A DNA stretch of 64,000 nt from Gammaproteobacteria bacterium HGW-Gammaproteobacteria-1 (GCA_002840095.1 PGZL01000007.1:169375-233374); one strand, 5' to 3'; counted from the first letter of the stretch, positions 1-11,258 are shown. Notes: a model not told the origin generated them from the sequence alone. Translations and numbers: made by a program.

Positions 1-165
1 GCGCCGATTCGGGCGAGAAGCGCAGGGGACCCGCAGGGCGCGGCAATCGGGCGGCCTTTCTTTTCGTTAGTTTTCTTTGGCCGAACAAAGAAAAGTAACC
101 CGGCGTAGGGGGACGGAATCCCCCGCCTAAATCAGCGCGCGCAGCGCACCACACAGAGACGGAGC
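1..165. repeat. Dispersed ~300-bp repeat, partial copy at window edge
   Basis: This stretch matches, nearly base for base over its core, the segments near 22.35-22.72 kb (opposite orientation) and 36.11-36.41 kb (same orientation). Shared landmarks are the block reading CGGCCTTTCTTTT, the short inverted pair TTTTCTTTGGCCG / AAAGAAAAGT, and the run GGGGGACGGAATCCCCC. No credible gene lies in it. It is cut by the window start. Confidence 0.75.
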
Positions 166-221
166 CCCCGTCTAAATACACTGCACGACAGCGCGCACAA
201 ATCCTCCCACAACCCCCAAAG

Positions 222-252
222 AAAAAGGGGCGGTTCCCACCGCCCCTTTTTT
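222..252 (-). terminator. Bidirectional intrinsic terminator of the RND operon
   Basis: A GC-rich stem (GGGGCGG / CCGCCCC) around a 6-nt loop is flanked by an A-run on one side and a T-run on the other, so it can act in both directions. It sits just after the stop of the RND permease on the minus strand. Confidence 0.75.
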
Positions 253-270
253 GCCACACCCGAGCCCCTC

Positions 271-3200
271 TTACGCCGGCCCGTTAACGATGGCATCCAG
301 CCGCTTGCGCATGAAGGCGTAATACATCACCGGGATCACGACCAGCGTCAGCAGGGTGGAGACGAAGATGCCGAAAATCAGCGATACGGCCAGGCCGCTG
401 AAGATCGGGTCGTCGATGATGAAGAACGCGCCCAGCATGGCAGCCAGTCCGGTGAGCACGATGGGCTTGGCGCGCACCGCGCCGGAACGTATCACCGCCT
501 CCTCGAAGTCGATGCCTTCGCGTACCTGCTGGTTGATGAAGTCCACCAGCAGGATGGAGTTGCGCACGATGATGCCGGCCAGGGCGATCATGCCGATCAT
601 CGAGGTGGCGGTGAACTGCTTGTCCAGCATCCAGTGCCCCGGCATCACGCCGATGACCGTGAGCGGGATCGGCACCATGATGATCAGCGGCACCAGGTAG
701 GAGCGGAACTGCCCCACCACCAGCAGGTAGATGAGCAGCAGGCCCACCGAATAGGCCAGGCCCATGTCGCGGAAGGTCTCGTAGGTGACCTGCCACTCGC
801 CGTCCCACTTCAGGCTGTATTCATAGGGACTGACCGGCGGGCTGATCAGGTACTGCTTGAGCACCTCGCCGTTTTCCATGGTGCGATCGCCGAGCTGGCC
901 GAGGATGTCGAACATACCGTACAGCGGGCTGTCCAGTTCGCCGGCCATGTCGCCGTTGACGAACACCACCGGCAGCATGTCCTTGTGGTAGATGGCGTGT
1001 TCCAGCGTGCTGCGCTCCACCGTGACGATGTCGGACAGGGGCACCAGCTGGCCGCCCTGGCTGCGCACGCGCAGATCAAGCAGGGAACCGACGTCGGCCT
1101 TGGCGGCCACCGGGTATTCCAGGCGGATCGGCACCGGGTACTTGAAGTGCTCACCGTGCAGGTAGGAGGCGTCCTCGCCGGACAGCACCGTATTCAGCGC
1201 CGCCACCACGCTCTGCTGGGCCACGCCGAGCAGCGCGGCCTTCTGCTGGTCGACCTTGAGGATCAGCTTGGTCTGCGCCGCCTCGATGCTGTCGTCCACG
1301 TCGATGATGTCGGCGGTGGACTCGAACACGCCGCGCACCTCGCGGGCGACGCGGATCTGGCCTTCGTAGTCCAGGCCGTAGATCTCCGCCACCAGCGGCG
1401 ACATCACCGGCGGCCCCGGCGGCACTTCGACCACCTTGACGTTGGCGTTGTGGCGACGGCCGATTTCCTGCAAGGGGCCGCGCACGGCCAGCGCGATCTC
1501 GTGGCTCTTGCGCTCGCGATCGTGCGCCGTCACCAGGTTCACCTGCAGATCGCCCACGTTGGCGCCGCGGCGCAGGTAGTACTGGCGCACCAGGCCGTTG
1601 AAGTTGATGGGCGCGGCGGTGCCGGCATACACCTGGTAATCGCTCACCTCGGGCACGGTGGCCAGGTACTCGCCCAACTCGGACAGCACGCGCGCGGTCT
1701 GTTCCACGCTGGTGCCCTCGGGCATGTCCAGCACTACCTGGAACTCCGACTTGTTGTCGAAGGGCAGCATCTTCAGCACCACCAGCTTCACCCCGGCCAG
1801 TCCCGCCGACAGCACGATCAGGACGAAGATGGCCAGGGTCAGCTTGCGCCGGCGCGCGCCGCCCTCGGCGCCGCAGAGGAAACGGCCGACGCTGTTCTTG
1901 AACAGGCGGTACAGCCAGTCCTCCTGATGCCCCTCCTGATGGGCCACGTGGTGATTCTTGAACATCACCTGCGACAGCCAGGGGGTGAAGATGAAGGCCA
2001 CGCCCAGAGAGATGACCATGCCGATGGAGGCGTTGATGGGGATCGGGCTCATGTACGGCCCCATCAGGCCGGAGACGAAGGCCATGGGCAGCAGCGCGGC
2101 GATGACGGTGAAGGTGGCGAGGATGGTGGGGCCGCCCACCTCGTCCACCGCCATGGGGATCGCTTCCAACAGGCTCTTGTTGCCCATCTGCATGTGGCGA
2201 TGGATGTTTTCCACCACCACGATGGCGTCGTCCACCAGGATGCCGATGGAGAAAATCAGGGCGAACAGCGACACGCGGTTGAGGGTGAAGCCCCAGGCCC
2301 AGGAGGCGAACAGCGTCACCGCCAGGGTGATCACCACCGCCATGCCGACGATGAAGGCCTCGCGCCAACCCAGGGCGAAGAACACCAGCGCCACCACCGA
2401 GGCGGTGGCGAAGATCAGCTTGGAGATCAGCTTCTGCGCCTTGTCGTTGGCGGTCTCGCCGTAATTGCGCGTCACCGTGGCGTGCACGCCCTCGGGCACG
2501 AAGATGCCCTTGAGCTGTTCAAAGCGGTCGATCACCTGGTCGGCGATCTGCACGGCGTTGGTGCCCGGCTGCTTGGCCACCGCCACGGTCACCGCCGGGT
2601 GGCTGCCCTGGGAAGTGATGCCCTTGCTGGCGGCGGCGGGACCGGTGCCGAACCAGGCGTACTGCTCCGGCTGATCGGCGCCGCCCGTCACCTGCGCCAC
2701 GTCGCGCAGGTAGACCGGCGCGCCGTTGGCCACGCCCACTACCAGGTCCGCCACCTCCTCCGCGCTGGCCAGAAAGGTGCCGGTCTGCACCAGGATCTCC
2801 TGGTTGTCGCTGACCAGGGCACCGGCCGGCTGGGTCTGGTTGGACAGCTGCAAGGCGCGGCGCAAATCATCCAGCGCCAGGCCGTAACCGGCCAGCCGTG
2901 CGGCGTCGAGCTGCACGTGCACCACCTGGTCGGGACCGCCGATGGTGTAGATGTCGCGCGTGCCCTTGACCCGCTTCAGCTCGGTCTCCAGGGCATGGGC
3001 CACCTGCTTGAGCTCGTAGCCGCCCACCTGCGGATCGTCGCTCCACAGGGTCAGGGCGACGATGGGCACGTCGTCTATACCCTTGGGCTTGATCAGCGGC
3101 TGGCCGACGCCGAGGTTGCGCGGCAGCCAGTCGCCCTTGGAATACATGGCGTTGTACAGGCGCACGATGGCGGCGGTGCGATCCTCGCCCACCTCGTACT

Positions 3201-3501
3201 GCACGGTGAGCACGGCCATGCCCGGCTGCGACACCGAGTACACGTGCTTGACCCCTTCGATCTCGGACAGGATCTGCTCCGCCGGCATGCTCAGCAGGCT
3301 TTCCACCTCGCGCGCCGAGGCGCCGGGATAGGCGATGAAGATGTTGGCGAAGGTGACGTTGATCTGCGGCTCTTCCTCGCGCGGCGTGATCAGCACCGCG
3401 AACACGCCGAGCAGAAAGCCCACCAGGGCCAGCAGCGGGGTGATTTCGGTGGTGAGGAAACGTTGGGCGATAGTGCCCGAGATGCCCAGCTTCACGCTCA
3501 T
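271..3501 (-). CDS. Efflux RND transporter permease subunit (AcrB/HAE1-like)
   Basis: This 1076-residue protein has the usual length of an inner-membrane RND pump, which exports substrates in exchange for protons as a trimer. An N-terminal membrane helix (about 20-40) is followed by the porter domain, then a helix block with GILVDDAIVVVEN, which holds the paired Asp of the proton relay. A second porter half and a final helix block with VRNSILLVDF follow. At the place where AcrB has its relay Lys in helix 10, an Arg is seen. The start overlaps the stop of the adaptor gene by 4 nt (ATGA), so the two are translationally coupled. No outer-membrane channel gene is nearby. The substrate cannot be read from sequence. 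Confidence 0.93.
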   Translation of the reverse strand: MSVKLGISGTIAQRFLTTEITPLLALVGFLLGVFAVLITPREEEPQINVTFANIFIAYPGASAREVESLLSMPAEQILSEIEGVKHVYSVSQPGMAVLTVQYEVGEDRTAAIVRLYNAMYSKGDWLPRNLGVGQPLIKPKGIDDVPIVALTLWSDDPQVGGYELKQVAHALETELKRVKGTRDIYTIGGPDQVVHVQLDAARLAGYGLALDDLRRALQLSNQTQPAGALVSDNQEILVQTGTFLASAEEVADLVVGVANGAPVYLRDVAQVTGGADQPEQYAWFGTGPAAASKGITSQGSHPAVTVAVAKQPGTNAVQIADQVIDRFEQLKGIFVPEGVHATVTRNYGETANDKAQKLISKLIFATASVVALVFFALGWREAFIVGMAVVITLAVTLFASWAWGFTLNRVSLFALIFSIGILVDDAIVVVENIHRHMQMGNKSLLEAIPMAVDEVGGPTILATFTVIAALLPMAFVSGLMGPYMSPIPINASIGMVISLGVAFIFTPWLSQVMFKNHHVAHQEGHQEDWLYRLFKNSVGRFLCGAEGGARRRKLTLAIFVLIVLSAGLAGVKLVVLKMLPFDNKSEFQVVLDMPEGTSVEQTARVLSELGEYLATVPEVSDYQVYAGTAAPINFNGLVRQYYLRRGANVGDLQVNLVTAHDRERKSHEIALAVRGPLQEIGRRHNANVKVVEVPPGPPVMSPLVAEIYGLDYEGQIRVAREVRGVFESTADIIDVDDSIEAAQTKLILKVDQQKAALLGVAQQSVVAALNTVLSGEDASYLHGEHFKYPVPIRLEYPVAAKADVGSLLDLRVRSQGGQLVPLSDIVTVERSTLEHAIYHKDMLPVVFVNGDMAGELDSPLYGMFDILGQLGDRTMENGEVLKQYLISPPVSPYEYSLKWDGEWQVTYETFRDMGLAYSVGLLLIYLLVVGQFRSYLVPLIIMVPIPLTVIGVMPGHWMLDKQFTATSMIGMIALAGIIVRNSILLVDFINQQVREGIDFEEAVIRSGAVRAKPIVLTGLAAMLGAFFIIDDPIFSGLAVSLIFGIFVSTLLTLVVIPVMYYAFMRKRLDAIVNGPA

Positions 3502-4514
3502 GAGCCGCCGCCCTCACGCTGCCCCTTGAGGTAAATGCCGGCGCGGATCGGATCCAGCGCCACGCGCTCGCCGGCGGCGAGACCGGCCAGCACTTCCACG
3601 TTGCCGTCGGGCAGGGTGCGGCCGGCGCGGACGTGGCGCAGGCTGACGCGATTGCCCTCGCCCACCACGTACACCGCGGTCACCTCGGAGCGATGCACCA
3701 CCGCCGCCGCCGGCACCACCAGGCGCGCCTCTTCGCCCACGGCGAAGGCCACCTTGGCGAACATGCCGGGATAGACGCCGTGCTGACCGGGCGGCAGATC
3801 GACGCGCACCTTGAAGGTGTGGGAAATGGGGTCGGCATAGGGACTGATGGTCAGCTTGACGCCTTCGGCGCCGGGCGCACCGTCCGGCACCAGCACCCGC
3901 GCCCGCGACAGGCTGCGCAGGGTGTCGATGTGGGCCTGCGGCACGTCGGCCACGGCGCGCAGCCGCTCCAGCGACAGGCCGGTCATCAGGGCTTGGCCCG
4001 GACTGGCCACCTCGCCCACCTCGATGTGGCGCTTGACCACGATGCCGGCATAAGGCGCGCGTACCACCGTGTGTTCAAGCTGTTCCTGCGCCTGTTCCAG
4101 GCCGGCGCGCGCCGCCTTGAAGGCGGCTTCGGCGCGGTCAAAGGCGGACTTGGCCACCAGTTTCTTTTCGTAGATGTCCTTGGTGCGGTTGAACTCAGCC
4201 TCGGCCTCGGCGTAGCGCGCCTGGGCGGCCTTGAGTGCCGCGCGCTGCTCGGCGTCGCGGAAGCGGATCAGCACATCACCCTTGGCAACGTAGTCGTCGG
4301 TGTCGAAGTTGACCTCCACCACCCGGCCGGAGGTCTGCGCCGACACGGTGGCGCGCTGCACCGCCTCGATGACCGCGTTCACCACCGCTTCGCGCACCAC
4401 GGTCCGCGGCTCGGCCGTCGTCACCTCGAAGGGCAGCTGCGGCTCCGCCGCCATCGCCCCGCCCAACCCACCCAGGGCGACGATGCCACCGATCAACAGA
4501 CGCCTCATGCGCAT
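3498..4514 (-). CDS. RND periplasmic adaptor (membrane fusion protein)
   Basis: The 338-residue product begins with a signal sequence (MRMRRLLIGGIVALGG then A-rich to about residue 23). It continues with the biotinyl/lipoyl-like hairpin (VSAQTSGRVVEVNFDTDDYV), a coiled-coil helical hairpin (about 90-150), the second lipoyl half (VVRAPYAGIVVKRH) and beta-barrel domains. Such adaptors bridge an RND pump to an outer-membrane channel. I chose the ATG at 4514 over the upstream one because GGAGGAA sits 5 nt before it. It is the first gene of a two-gene operon with the permease. Confidence 0.92.
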   Translation of the reverse strand: MRMRRLLIGGIVALGGLGGAMAAEPQLPFEVTTAEPRTVVREAVVNAVIEAVQRATVSAQTSGRVVEVNFDTDDYVAKGDVLIRFRDAEQRAALKAAQARYAEAEAEFNRTKDIYEKKLVAKSAFDRAEAAFKAARAGLEQAQEQLEHTVVRAPYAGIVVKRHIEVGEVASPGQALMTGLSLERLRAVADVPQAHIDTLRSLSRARVLVPDGAPGAEGVKLTISPYADPISHTFKVRVDLPPGQHGVYPGMFAKVAFAVGEEARLVVPAAAVVHRSEVTAVYVVGEGNRVSLRHVRAGRTLPDGNVEVLAGLAAGERVALDPIRAGIYLKGQREGGGS

Positions 4515-4688
4515 ACCCGTTCCTCCGCAGAAATTCGTTATCAAACCGAAACTTGGCTAACTATAGTGAAGTCGCACGAACAACGCTAACACGCCTCCGG
4601 GACCGGCAGGCATTGTATATTAGCGTTTTCTTATATTCCAGAGAAAATATGGGGAGGCAATAAGGGAATTCAAGCGGGACGGGAGTTA

Positions 4689-4803
4689 GTTCAAGGTTCA
4701 AGGTTCAAGGTTCAAGGTTCAAGGTTCAAAGTGCGCCGGGGCAACGGCCCGCCCCTGCCCCCCTCCCTCTTCAGTTTTGAACCTTGAACCTTGAACCTTG
4801 AAT
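4689..4803. repeat. Heptamer-array hairpin (GTTCAAG x6 / CTTGAAC x4)
   Basis: Six tandem copies of GTTCAAG (4689-4730, last ending A) face four copies of the reverse complement (4776-4803) across a 45-nt spacer. The array can fold into one long hairpin. It lies between the end of the chemoreceptor gene and the start region of the efflux operon. Nothing else is seen in this intergenic stretch. Confidence 0.9.
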
Positions 4804-4814
4804 TTTCGGTTCTT

Positions 4815-6437
4815 TCAGAGCTTGAACTGACCGACCAGACGGTTCAGTTCATTGGCCACGCGCACCAGCTCCTCGCTGATCTGCGAGGTCTGCTTGGCCC
4901 CTTCCGAGGTCATGTCGGCCATGTGGCTGATGCTGGAAATATTGCGGTTGATTTCGTCCGCCACCGCGCTCTGCTCTTCGGCGGCGGTGGCGATCTGGGT
5001 GTTCATGTCGTTGATGGTGCCCACCTCGCCGGCGATCATGCCCAGACTTTCCGCCGCCTTCTCCACCTGGTCGGAACCGAACTGGGCCCGGGTCTGCGCC
5101 GCTTCCATGGCCCGCACCGCATCGCGCACGCCGCTCTGCAGGCGCTCGATCATGGTCTGGATTTCCTCGGTGGATTTCTGCGTGCGCGAGGCCAGCGTGC
5201 GCACCTCGTCGGCCACCACGGCGAAGCCGCGGCCCTGCTCGCCGGCGCGCGCCGCCTCGATGGCCGCATTGAGGGCCAGCAGGTTGGTCTGCTCGGCGAT
5301 GCCCTTGATCACGTCCAGCACCATGCCGATGTTGGCGCTGTCGGCCTCCACTTTCTGGATGACCTTGGCGGCGTTTTCGATGTCGCGGATCAGCACCTCG
5401 ATGCCGCCCAACGCCTCGGTGGCCACGTAGGCGCCGTTCTTGGCCTCGTCGTCGGCGCCGCGCGAGGCGGCGGCGGTCTGGCTGGCGTTGCGCGCCACCT
5501 CCTGCACCGTGGCGGACATTTCGTTCATGGCCGAGGCGACCATATCGGTTTCGCTGCGCTGCTCCATCACCACCTTGAGGGTTTCGTCCGCCACGTCGGC
5601 GACACGGTCCGACACCTCGTTGAGCTGGCGGGTGGCGCCGGCCACGGCCTCCAGGCTGCGGCGGAACTTCTCGATCATGCGGTTGAAGGCGTGGCCCATG
5701 GCGCCCACCTCGTCTTCGGCGCTGATGGCGACGCTGCGGCTCAGGTCCTCGTCCTGGGCCATGGCCTCCATGGTGTTGCGCATGGCGTTGATGCGGTTGA
5801 TGACCACGCCGCGCACGGTATAGAACATCACCACCAGGCCGGCGACGAGCAGCAGCAACTGGATGCCGGCGGAGACCAGCACGTTGCGGTCCACTTCCTC
5901 GTCCAGCGTCTTGAGGGCGTAGCTGATGCGCACCGCGCCGACCACGGCGTTCTCCTCCACCTGGTGGCACATCAGACAGTTGGTGCCGCGATAATCCTTC
6001 TCGGCGTGGATCGGGTTGACCACGGTGAGCACGCGGCCATCGCCGTTGTCGGTCACCTGGATGATGGCCTCGCCCGCCAGGGCGCGACGGTCCAGTTCGT
6101 CCTGCGGCGCCTGGCCCTCGTTGCCGGGGCCGAACACCTTGGTGATTTCCTCGTCGCGGATGATGCGCGCGTCGATCACCCCGGGGCGCGCCAGGATCTT
6201 GTTGCGCAGCACGTCGCGCTGGGCCATGGTGCCGGTGAGCATCATGGTGTTGATGCTGTCGAAGTAGGAGTCGGCCGCGTCCTTGGTCTGCTGTTCCACC
6301 ACGTCCAGCACCAGGCGCTTTTCGGTACTCGCCGCGAAGATGAGCGAGGCGGCCATGACCAGGGCAAAGACCAGCAGCAGGGCGAGATTGATTTTGGCCT
6401 GGACGGACATTTGTCGGGTGGCGGACGGCTTGTTCAT
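4815..6437 (-). CDS. Methyl-accepting chemotaxis protein with c-type haem motif in the sensor domain
   Basis: The product has 540 residues. One membrane helix (about 14-36) precedes a periplasmic sensor domain, a second helix (about 190-212) follows, then HAMP and a full-length cytoplasmic signalling domain with the conserved hairpin tip ([15 protein letters not shown]). The sensor contains CLMCH at 154-158, a CxxCH site for covalent haem attachment, in a region resembling Tll0287/DUF3365-like haem sensor folds. This suggests sensing of redox state or a diatomic gas such as O2 or NO (inference). The start is supported by GAGGTAAT just before the ATG. It appears monocistronic. Confidence 0.93.
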   Translation of the reverse strand: MNKPSATRQMSVQAKINLALLLVFALVMAASLIFAASTEKRLVLDVVEQQTKDAADSYFDSINTMMLTGTMAQRDVLRNKILARPGVIDARIIRDEEITKVFGPGNEGQAPQDELDRRALAGEAIIQVTDNGDGRVLTVVNPIHAEKDYRGTNCLMCHQVEENAVVGAVRISYALKTLDEEVDRNVLVSAGIQLLLLVAGLVVMFYTVRGVVINRINAMRNTMEAMAQDEDLSRSVAISAEDEVGAMGHAFNRMIEKFRRSLEAVAGATRQLNEVSDRVADVADETLKVVMEQRSETDMVASAMNEMSATVQEVARNASQTAAASRGADDEAKNGAYVATEALGGIEVLIRDIENAAKVIQKVEADSANIGMVLDVIKGIAEQTNLLALNAAIEAARAGEQGRGFAVVADEVRTLASRTQKSTEEIQTMIERLQSGVRDAVRAMEAAQTRAQFGSDQVEKAAESLGMIAGEVGTINDMNTQIATAAEEQSAVADEINRNISSISHMADMTSEGAKQTSQISEELVRVANELNRLVGQFKL

Positions 6438-6660
6438 TTATTACCTCAATGGCTGCTGTGGCGTGCGGCCCGCGGGCCGCCCTAGCTTTCTTAGAGTATC
6501 CGCAACTCCCTGCCCCGGCGGCCCGGCATCCTCCCGGCCCCGGTTCCCCGCATATTCCGGCCCCACTTGCATTAATCCCGCTATCGGCAGAGGGCGGAGG
6601 TTCTGAAGGGGCGGCATGCCTGTGCCGCCTATCATACCCTGCGGCGCCCGCGCTGCGCAC

Positions 6661-7980
6661 TCAGCCGTTGATGCGGTGCCCACCCGCAGGGCTGTCGCCG
6701 CGGTAAAAATGATATTGCTCACCCCGCTCGCGCGCCTGCCCCATGGCAATCTCCGCCTTGCGCAGCAAATCCTCCGTCTCCTCGCCGTCGCCGGGAAACA
6801 GGCTGATGCCGATGGCGGGGGTGAGGAACAGCTCGTAGCCGTCCAGCCGCAAGGGCTGCGCGAACTCCAGCATGATGCGCCGGGCCATGGGCTCGGTCGC
6901 CGGCAGGTGGGCGGCGTGCTTGTGCAGGATGGCGAATTCGCCGCGGCCCAGCCGCGCCACGGTGTCCCCCTCCGCCACCACCTCGCGCAGGTGCTGCGCC
7001 AGCAACCCCTGGAACCGCTCCTCCGTCACCCGGCCCAGCTCCTCGCCGAACAGACCGGCCAGGTCGAAGCCCACATGGAGGACGCCGATCGCCAGCCCCA
7101 GGCGCCGCGCCTGCAACAGCGCCTGCCCCAGCCGGTCGGTGAACAGGATGCGGTTGGCCAGTCCGGTCATGGCGTCGTAGTGCAGGACGCGGTGCAGGCG
7201 CTGCTGCGCCAGCAGGCGCCGGGTGATGTCCTTGCCGGTGGAAACGAAGTGGGTGATGTTGCCCTGCTCGTCGCGCACCGGGGTAATGGTCTTTTCCTCG
7301 TAATACAGCTCGCCGTCCTTGCGCCGGTTGATGAACACGTCGCTGAAGGGCAGGCCGTTGAGCAACGCCTGCCACAGCTGGCTATAGAAGGACGCGTCCT
7401 GAAAGCCGGAGCGCAGCAGGTCCGGGCTGCGGCCGATCACCTCGGCCTTGGCGTAGCCGGTGACGTCCTCGAAGGCGGCATTGACGTATTCGATGACGCC
7501 GTCGCGATCAGTGATCATCACCGCATCGGCGGTCTGCTCCAGCGCCCGCGACATCTGCTTGCTCTGCGCCTCCAGCTGGCGCGCCTCGGTAATGTCGCGG
7601 GACAGTGCGGCACAGCGCTGAACCCGGCCATCGGCCTCCTGGAACGGAAAGGTGCGGCTGCGCACCCAACGCACCGTGCCGTCCGGCCGCTGGATGCGGT
7701 ATTCGCCGCTCAGGCCATTCCAGCCCGCCGCCAGCCATTCCTCCACCCGCGGCACATCCTCGGGGTGCACCGTGGCGAGAAACGAGGGAATATCGTGGAA
7801 CATGATGGCCGCCGGCCGTCCCCACAGGAGTTCGCAGGCGGGGTTGGCGTGCAGCAGGCGTCCGCTGCCGCAATCGGCCAGCCAGAAGGCTTCGTCGATG
7901 GCATCGGCGAACTGCCGCAGACCGGCGGCATCGGCATCAGGAACGGCGGTTTCCAGTGGTGGTTTGCGTGTGCTGTCCAT
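6661..7980 (-). CDS. PAS-PAS-GGDEF sensor protein with degenerate GGDEF site
   Basis: The 439-residue protein has a first PAS/PAC domain (about 20-135), a second PAS/PAC (about 145-260) and a GGDEF-family domain (about 270-430). No membrane helix is seen, so it is probably cytosolic. The active-site loop reads GRGEF rather than GG[DE]EF, and the upstream metal-binding stretch reads HVGFD instead of the usual DxD. It is therefore probably not an active diguanylate cyclase and may act as a c-di-GMP or GTP-binding partner. It is transcribed divergently from ettA with about 150 bp between. Confidence 0.85.
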   Translation of the reverse strand: MDSTRKPPLETAVPDADAAGLRQFADAIDEAFWLADCGSGRLLHANPACELLWGRPAAIMFHDIPSFLATVHPEDVPRVEEWLAAGWNGLSGEYRIQRPDGTVRWVRSRTFPFQEADGRVQRCAALSRDITEARQLEAQSKQMSRALEQTADAVMITDRDGVIEYVNAAFEDVTGYAKAEVIGRSPDLLRSGFQDASFYSQLWQALLNGLPFSDVFINRRKDGELYYEEKTITPVRDEQGNITHFVSTGKDITRRLLAQQRLHRVLHYDAMTGLANRILFTDRLGQALLQARRLGLAIGVLHVGFDLAGLFGEELGRVTEERFQGLLAQHLREVVAEGDTVARLGRGEFAILHKHAAHLPATEPMARRIMLEFAQPLRLDGYELFLTPAIGISLFPGDGEETEDLLRKAEIAMGQARERGEQYHFYRGDSPAGGHRING

Positions 7981-8131
7981 ATCGATCCGCTCATCCGGGC
8001 TGGAACACTGCGGATCGTCATCCTATGACCGCCGCCGACACGGCACAAGCCTTTTTCCGCCGCGCTTTGCCCCGCAATTTGCGGGGCGGCTATAATGCCG
8101 CCTTTCGCATCCACCCCGACAGCAGGCAGCC

Positions 8132-9796
<1,665 letters not shown>

Positions 9797-9822
9797 GCAG
9801 CGGCCGTATCGATGTGCTCAAT

Positions 9823-9893
9823 GTAGGGTGGGCAGGCTTCATCTGCCCACGCGGAGCCGCACCGCATGGGCAGACGCCCCCTGCCCACCCTGC
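9823..9893. repeat. REP-type inverted repeat upstream of the RAYT gene
   Basis: Arms starting GTAGGGTGGGCAG and ending CTGCCCACCCTGC face each other over a short loop. The same arm sequence recurs after the transposase gene (10496-10575), making this the left REP of the RAYT locus. Confidence 0.85.
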
Positions 9894-9943
9894 ATATCTG
9901 TCCGTGTCCCGGACGGCAACAAACTGGCAAGGAGGCCAATATC

Positions 9944-10471
9944 ATGTCGCACTATCGGCGCGATCACACACCCGGCGGTATCTACTTTTTCACCGTCGCA
10001 CTCGAACATCGTGATACCGGCTTGCTGGTCGAACACGTCGATCATCTGCGTACCGTGTATCAACGGGTACAAAAACAGCTCCCCTTTCGCACCATCGCCA
10101 TATGCGTGTTGCCGAATCACTTGCACAGCATCTGGCAACTGCCTGAAGGCGACGCGAACTACCCCCAACGCTGGAGCCTGATCAAGTCCGGTTTTTCACG
10201 CCTGCTGCTTCCAGTGGAGCACACATCCAGCAAAACCAGACGGCGAGAAAAGGGCATATGGCAACGTCGCTACTGGGAGCATCGGATTCGTGACGAAAAT
10301 GATCTGGCACGGCATGTGGATTACATCCACTTCAACCCGGTGAAGCACGGACTGACACCGTTCGTATGTGATTGGCCATGGTCAAGTTTTCATCGCTACG
10401 TTGCCCGCGGCTGGCTGCCGGAGGACTGGGCAGGTGAAGGTGCGGATACAGAGGGCCGTTACGGCGAGTAG
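9944..10471 (+). CDS. REP-associated tyrosine transposase (RAYT, Y1/HUH family)
   Basis: The 175-residue protein has the RAYT hallmarks: the HUH motif within LPNHLHSIW, the RYWEHRIRDENDLARHVDY block, and YIHFNPVKHGL with the catalytic Tyr region. RAYTs bind and cut REP hairpins as single strands and are thought to spread them. The start at 9944 is chosen because AAGGAGG lies 8 nt upstream. The longer upstream reading is REP-derived. The gene is intact and flanked on both sides by matching REP hairpins, so it may still be functional. Confidence 0.93.
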   Translation: MSHYRRDHTPGGIYFFTVALEHRDTGLLVEHVDHLRTVYQRVQKQLPFRTIAICVLPNHLHSIWQLPEGDANYPQRWSLIKSGFSRLLLPVEHTSSKTRRREKGIWQRRYWEHRIRDENDLARHVDYIHFNPVKHGLTPFVCDWPWSSFHRYVARGWLPEDWAGEGADTEGRYGE

Positions 10472-10495
10472 TCCTGGCCAATACAAAATAATGTC

Positions 10496-10575
10496 GGTGG
10501 GCAGATGAACCTTGCCCACCCTACGACACTGCGGCGATATAGTTATGTAGGGTGGGCAGGGTTCATCTGCCCACC
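10496..10575. repeat. Paired REP (BIME) downstream of the RAYT gene
   Basis: Two 29-nt arms (10496-10524 and 10547-10575) are reverse complements with one mismatch. Each contains GTAGGGTGGGCA and a TTCATCTGCCCAC end, separated by a 22-nt spacer. This is the classic inverted REP pair expected next to a RAYT. Confidence 0.9.
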
Positions 10576-10602
10576 AGCCTGCCCCTGCCATAACTGCGCT
10601 GC

Positions 10603-11049
10603 TCAAACCTCGATCTTCAGCACCACCTTGTGGATGTGCCCGCTGCCCACCAGCGGGGCATGGGCGTCGTCGGGAAAGAAGATGCAGAAGCTGCCGGCGG
10701 CGGCGGCGACCCAGCTCCAGGGGGTGTCGTCGAAGAACTGGATGTCCTTCTCCGTGCTGAACGCCGCCGCCGGGCGGCGGCAGGCGGGCAGCGGCGCCCA
10801 GCCCATTTCATCGCAGCCGGCGATGACGTACTGGATGTCGATGTAGCGGCGGTGGCATTCCAGCCGCGCCGCGTCGCGCGCCCGTCCGGGCACGGCGGAA
10901 TAGATCGCCACCAGCTTCTCGCCGTCGAGGTTGAGGCGCCCGCTCTCGGGCGGCTGCGCCGGCAGGCGGCGCAGGTAGTCGAAGGCGGCGGCGAACTGGG
11001 GATGGAGGGCGGCATAGCGCCCGGCGTTGTCCAGGGTATCGAGTATCAC
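10603..11049 (-). CDS. YhcH/YjgK/YiaL (DUF386) family protein
   Basis: The 148-residue protein fits the small cupin-like YhcH family, linked in other bacteria to sugar-acid or biofilm metabolism. Visible family features are ATRLECHRRYIDIQYV-like text (here RLECHRRYIDIQYVI), a conserved E/H set, and FFPDDAHAP near the C-terminus, typical of the metal site. The start is GTG with GGGAG just upstream. The substrate is unknown and no sugar-utilisation genes are adjacent. Confidence 0.85.
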   Translation of the reverse strand: MILDTLDNAGRYAALHPQFAAAFDYLRRLPAQPPESGRLNLDGEKLVAIYSAVPGRARDAARLECHRRYIDIQYVIAGCDEMGWAPLPACRRPAAAFSTEKDIQFFDDTPWSWVAAAAGSFCIFFPDDAHAPLVGSGHIHKVVLKIEV

Positions 11050-11258
11050 GTGTGTCTCCCAAGGCCCTGCCGGGCGCTGAATCCGGTGTGGTCGGATGCC
11101 TGCCTTAGGTTAACCCATCCGCCCCCCGGCCTGCCCGCTCTTTGCGTTTTCCACGTTTTCCGTGCCGATTTGACGCCGCGACGCCTCATGGGCTAAAACC
11201 GCACGACCGGCGCCGCGCGCGTCCGGCTTCCCGCCCGTCACAACAACGAGGTATCACC

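Noticed and set aside
634-3534. 966-codon plus-strand ORF opposite the RND genes
   Set aside because: It is the antisense shadow of a high-GC gene: His/Gln/Val-rich, no family features, and the minus-strand RND reading is certain.
4689-4803. CRISPR or VNTR protein repeat
   Set aside because: Units are only 7 nt, arranged as inverted arms, and non-coding.
4791-6485. Long plus-strand ORF opposite the chemoreceptor
   Set aside because: Low-complexity His/Ala/Gly shadow of the clearly conserved minus-strand gene.
11142-11258. N-terminal extension of the TrpB-like protein
   Set aside because: The extra 39 codons are Arg/Pro-rich and unlike the family. The GTG at 11259 matches where homologous sequence begins.
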